From NCBI GenBank assembly GCA_947630455.1, contig CANRHP010000014.1:1-34108 (forward strand): 34,108 nt of DNA, read 5' to 3'. The notes below the pieces were generated by a model. That model saw only the letters and a program-made list of their open reading frames with translations, made no database searches and was not told the DNA's origin. A program made the translations under genes and the position numbers. Numbering within the stretch: the first letter of the stretch is position 1; each line of letters opens with the position of its first letter. The stretch comes from an uncultured Clostridia bacterium. Its GTDB lineage: Bacteria > Bacillota > Clostridia > Christensenellales > CAG-314. Of the stretch, positions 31,318-34,108 are shown piece after piece.

Positions 31318-32586
31318 TCAAAGTATGGTTGTGCCGACAGATCTCGGCTTCAGAGAGTACACTTTGTCGACACCGTACTTGGCTGTTGCGGCAGAAAGAA
31401 AAGACGTCAAACAAGCATGCGGAACAACGCAAAGAACCGTACCGGCAAAGCCGCCGCCGTGTACACGCGCGCCGCAAGGGCAAACGCTGTGAGCAAAGTC
31501 TATGATATCCGCAATAGCAGTATCGTGTTCGTCTACGGCACAATTTTTGAGTTGAGTGAGACTGCTTTCGCCCGAAGCGTTGATAAGTGAAATGACATCG
31601 GACAGATAGGTTTGGCTCTTGTCAGACAATTTTGGAGTGCAGTGAGCGCCTCTATCCGCTTGACCGATAAGCAATTCGCTCATTTGCTCGACCCTGCTAA
31701 GCTCGTCGAAAAAGTGCTTGGCACGCAAGGTCTGCCTGACGCCGACAGCATGCGCAGCTTCTTCGTACCTTTCAAAAAATTCGATAGGGTCTACTTCTAT
31801 CAGGCGTTTTTTGCCAAAGTACCCTGCAACCGCCTGCATATCTGCTGGAATGGCCGCATACAAATCGGACAATTGCGAATGGCTTTTTCCCGTGTTGATA
31901 AGCACCAAGGATGCGCCGTAGAGATCTGTTTGCAGTTTTTCATAGCGCAGTCCGTCGGAAAAATCCAACCGTACCGTACCGCCGATAGCGATCACACTTT
32001 GATCAAGCAAGCCGCACGGCTTGCCAAAATATACGTTTTCCGCAAACTGTCCCGCACGAGCCAATATATCCTCGGGAATACAGTCGTCGTTGAAAAGAGC
32101 GGATATTATCCTGCCCACCAACAGCTCAAAAGCGGCGCTGCTGCTCACTCCCGCACCGGTGGGAATTACGGAATCGGTGTAGGCGTCAAAGCCGCCGACA
32201 CGAAAACCCTGCTTGCGAAGATATTTCACCATACCCTTTACCAAGCCGGCACTTCGCTCACAGGGAGCGTCGTCATTTACGGAAATACGAATGGTTTGAC
32301 GGTTTTTAGCAGCAATGCGTATCACATCGGCAGAGTTGGCACGAAACGCCGCGATAATGTCTATGTTTACCGTGCAAGCAAGCACTTTGCCGCCGTTGTG
32401 ATCCAAATGGTTGCCTATCAGCTCCACTCGCCCGGGAGAGCTGCACAACAATGCCGAACCGTAACCGAATTGTCGTCTAAATTTTGCCAATACATCGGCA
32501 TAACGGTTGAGATCGGCTATTTTTTTGTAGCTGTAAAGTTGATCGAGATATGGCAATACCTCGTTTGCGAAAGAAAAAAATTGCAT
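31318..32586 (-). CDS. galK: Galactokinase (GHMP kinase family)
   Basis: 422 aa. First step of the Leloir pathway, galactose to galactose-1-phosphate. Galactokinase motif 1 appears as PGRVELIGNHLDHNGG (51-66), the GNHxDH variant seen in many clostridial galactokinases rather than the textbook GEHTDYN. GHMP motif 2 is PTGAGVSSSAAFELLVG and motif 3 RVHGGGFAGTVLCVV near the C-terminus. The catalytic His and Asp of the GNHxDH block are kept. No convincing ribosome binding site precedes the ATG at 32586, but the N-terminus fits the family. No galT or galE in the window. A hairpin CGCGTTT / AAACGCG follows the stop directly. Confidence 0.9.
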   Translation of the reverse strand: MQFFSFANEVLPYLDQLYSYKKIADLNRYADVLAKFRRQFGYGSALLCSSPGRVELIGNHLDHNGGKVLACTVNIDIIAAFRANSADVIRIAAKNRQTIRISVNDDAPCERSAGLVKGMVKYLRKQGFRVGGFDAYTDSVIPTGAGVSSSAAFELLVGRIISALFNDDCIPEDILARAGQFAENVYFGKPCGLLDQSVIAIGGTVRLDFSDGLRYEKLQTDLYGASLVLINTGKSHSQLSDLYAAIPADMQAVAGYFGKKRLIEVDPIEFFERYEEAAHAVGVRQTLRAKHFFDELSRVEQMSELLIGQADRGAHCTPKLSDKSQTYLSDVISLINASGESSLTQLKNCAVDEHDTAIADIIDFAHSVCPCGARVHGGGFAGTVLCVVPHACLTSFLSAATAKYGVDKVYSLKPRSVGTTIL

Positions 32587-32646
32587 AAATTCAAATAGAT
32601 ATCGCAGGTGATAAGATATGAAAATTTTACCGTTTGATACGTTTAC

Positions 32647-32675
32647 ATTTTACACTTTTTTTTACGCAAAATCAA
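32647..32675 (-). promoter_or_regulatory. Promoter of galK
   Basis: Minus strand TTGATT (32675-32670), 17 nt, TAAAAT (32652-32647) with TG at the extended -10. Leader about 54 nt. Confidence 0.65.
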
Positions 32676-32676
32676 C

Positions 32677-32731
32677 AACTTGCAGCGAATTTGACAATCG
32701 TTGCGACAAAACTTACAGCGAATTTGACAAT
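32677..32731. repeat. Two 22-bp direct repeats upstream of the galK promoter
   Basis: AACTTGCAGCGAATTTGAC... (32677-32698) and AACTTACAGCGAATTTGAC... (32710-32731) differ at one position and start 33 bp apart, about three helical turns. They begin directly behind the galK -35 box, the usual place for activator sites. Confidence 0.7.
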
Positions 32732-32755
32732 GTGAGTGGTTGCGAGACAAGCAAA

Positions 32756-32785
32756 GGGCTCCCAAATTGGGAGCCCCTCGTTTTT
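32756..32785 (-). terminator. Intrinsic terminator between galK promoter region and the surface-protein gene
   Basis: GGGCTCCC / GGGAGCCC (extendable by AA/TT) with a short loop. T-rich on plus (TCGTTTTT) and weaker on minus (TTTGCTTG). It probably ends the 32866-34108 transcript, 90 nt after its stop, and may work both ways. Confidence 0.7.
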
Positions 32786-32865
32786 ACTGTGACAATTTTA
32801 CGCGGCGCGTAATGTGAACACATAGGCGCACAAATCAATGCGCACAACGCGTATCTGTTGAATGG

Positions 32866-34108
32866 TTACGCTTCCACGTAAGTGATAACAACCTTAGCAA
32901 TCTGTCCGTTTTTACCAGAAGTACACTGAGAAATATTGAAGAAACACATTCCATCAGCTTCGTCGGCGGTTACTGTGATAACAACATTTTCCGAGTTGTT
33001 ACCACTTACAGCATCTTCAGACGTTTGATGTTCAAGCAACGATGTAGAAGAAAGTTTTACTGCATACTTTGCAGTACCGGCAGATCCTTTGGGTACGGTA
33101 ACTTCTATCTTGGTTATTGCACCCTTGACAGCCTCTGTGTTTGCAACGTACGCACTTCCTCCGTTCAAAAACAAGTATTTATATTCCGAGGCGCTTGTTG
33201 ATGCTTTTTGTTTCGTTGCACCAAAACTTTGGAATTTCAATTTAGTGACGTCATCACCAAACTCAAACTGTTTTTGAACATTCGTCTCGTATCCCAGAAT
33301 ACTCGGCAACCCTGTTTTATCATTTGTGAAATCAAGAGTTATCGTTTTTGTCGTTTTTTCGCTCTCAGATGCAAGTGTTACAACTAACTTGTTAGGACCC
33401 GCTGCAACAGTGACTTTGAAGGTTTTTCCGTCAGATTCCGCCTTTATAACCTCATCGTTAAATTTCACTTCAACGATTTTCATCCCTGCATTGACCGTTA
33501 CGGTTACGGTAACTTCGTCACCGTAAATGAAGCCGCTTTCTTTGGAAAGAGATACGCTTCCTTTATCCGCGTCAATTTCAGTCTTGATTTCATATGTGAT
33601 GTTAGCTTTTACTTCCTCTCTGGAAATAAAGTACGCTTTCAATTCTCCGCCGTAACCACTTTCCCAAACGCCACCGACTTTGATTTTATCGCCGGGTTGC
33701 ATTTGCGTAAGCAAGTCTTGATATTTTTGAGGATTGGTGAAAGTATACTTTTGCGTTCTGCTATCCCATACGCATGCCGAAACACTGTCTGCAAGTCCAT
33801 AGATAACAATGCTCTTGCCGGTTTCGGGGTCAACGAGCAAGCCGTTGCCATATTTGTCGTCGGAGCTGCCCGTGGGCACCCAAACTCCCTCAAGTTCATA
33901 AATTGCAAGATATCCTGCTGTGGGCTTTTGATCACCGAGGAATTGCTCGATGGTTAGTCCTGTGATATGCTGGGGTTCTACATCTTCGTCACCGCCGGGG
34001 TCAGTTCCACCGCCAATTTCACCGTTGTAGGTGCCAAGATACAGCAGGTAGTTGCTGCCAACATTATCGTACACAGTAGCGCTCACAGTGTCGTGTGTTG
34101 CACTTTTT
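32866..34108 (-). CDS. Secreted multidomain protein, C-terminal part (5' end beyond window)
   Basis: The frame stays open to the window edge (KSATHDTV before the track's GTG at 34086), so at least 414 residues of a larger protein are present. In order: a linker with GGGTDPGGDEDVEP; an OB-fold-like domain (about 50-170: GYLAIYELEGVWV, GDKIKVGGVWESGYGGELKAYFIS); an Ig/InlB-B-repeat-like beta domain (about 175-250: GSVSLSKESGFIYGDEVTVTV); and a final beta-sandwich (about 255-410) ending VVITYVEA. No sortase motif or C-terminal anchor. Such OB-plus-beta-sandwich tails occur on extracellular enzymes of Firmicutes, but the catalytic part is not here and I cannot name the function. Confidence 0.75.
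   Translation of the reverse strand, partial: KSATHDTVSATVYDNVGSNYLLYLGTYNGEIGGGTDPGGDEDVEPQHITGLTIEQFLGDQKPTAGYLAIYELEGVWVPTGSSDDKYGNGLLVDPETGKSIVIYGLADSVSACVWDSRTQKYTFTNPQKYQDLLTQMQPGDKIKVGGVWESGYGGELKAYFISREEVKANITYEIKTEIDADKGSVSLSKESGFIYGDEVTVTVTVNAGMKIVEVKFNDEVIKAESDGKTFKVTVAAGPNKLVVTLASESEKTTKTITLDFTNDKTGLPSILGYETNVQKQFEFGDDVTKLKFQSFGATKQKASTSASEYKYLFLNGGSAYVANTEAVKGAITKIEVTVPKGSAGTAKYAVKLSSTSLLEHQTSEDAVSGNNSENVVITVTADEADGMCFFNISQCTSGKNGQIAKVVITYVEA

Overview
The window looks like chromosomal DNA from a Gram-positive, Bacillota (probably Clostridia-type) bacterium, most likely an uncultured gut lineage. Support for this: strong GGAGG ribosome binding sites, consensus sigma-A promoters (TTGACA-N17-TACAAT recurs), AT-rich intergenic DNA, ATG/GTG/TTG starts, intrinsic terminators, lipobox proteins, an FMN riboswitch upstream of a RibU-type ECF component, and BspA-like LRR_5 surface proteins. 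The exact taxon cannot be fixed from sequence reading alone. No phage, IS transposase, CRISPR, tRNA or rRNA was seen.

Layout. 1-280: 3' end of trmB. 281-1078: AT-rich spacer, then three copies of a 115-bp tandem repeat ending exactly at the stop codon of a type IIA topoisomerase operon (parE-parC-like, 1079-5541, minus). 6058-8222: a monoacylglycerol-lipase-like hydrolase (minus) divergent from murG (plus). 8338-12154: a surface-protein island on the minus strand with a lipoprotein BspA-like LRR protein, the 3' remnant of another, and a 788-residue anchored protein with a Gly/Thr/Ser stalk, five 48-residue CxxC repeats and LRR_5 repeats. 12188-12672: two tandem promoter + long hairpin + terminator modules (about 158-159 nt each), the most novel-looking element here. 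12673-12829: another copy of the 115-bp repeat, abutting the stop codon of a WYL regulator (12832-13752). That regulator is divergent from an unrecognised 56-codon ORF, with two palindromic operators between them.

14276-17571: cell-wall operon (alpha/beta hydrolase, membrane-anchored MurF-type ligase, ddl). 17896-19326: tsaE-tsaB-rimI, the classic t6A / S18 acetylation operon. 19630-20760: riboflavin uptake (FMN riboswitch, ribU). 20831-22812: an alpha-oxoamine synthase closely resembling bacterial serine palmitoyltransferase, overlapping an SDR reductase. This is a plausible two-step sphingoid-base module, unexpected in this type of organism. 23034-25543: cytoplasmic GH20 hexosaminidase plus pfkA, coupled by an ATGA overlap. 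25810-31061: XRE-cupin regulator followed by potABCD (polyamine uptake), every downstream pot junction overlapping. 31318-32586: galactokinase, with two direct repeats just upstream of its promoter. 32866-34108: 3' part of a large secreted multidomain protein.

Taken together, the window is mostly housekeeping wall synthesis (murG, murF, ddl), translation fidelity, and sugar/polyamine/vitamin acquisition. An accessory surface-protein and repeat-rich island lies at 8.3-14.2 kb. Promoter, operator and RNA-fold statements come from reading the sequence by eye and were not computed.
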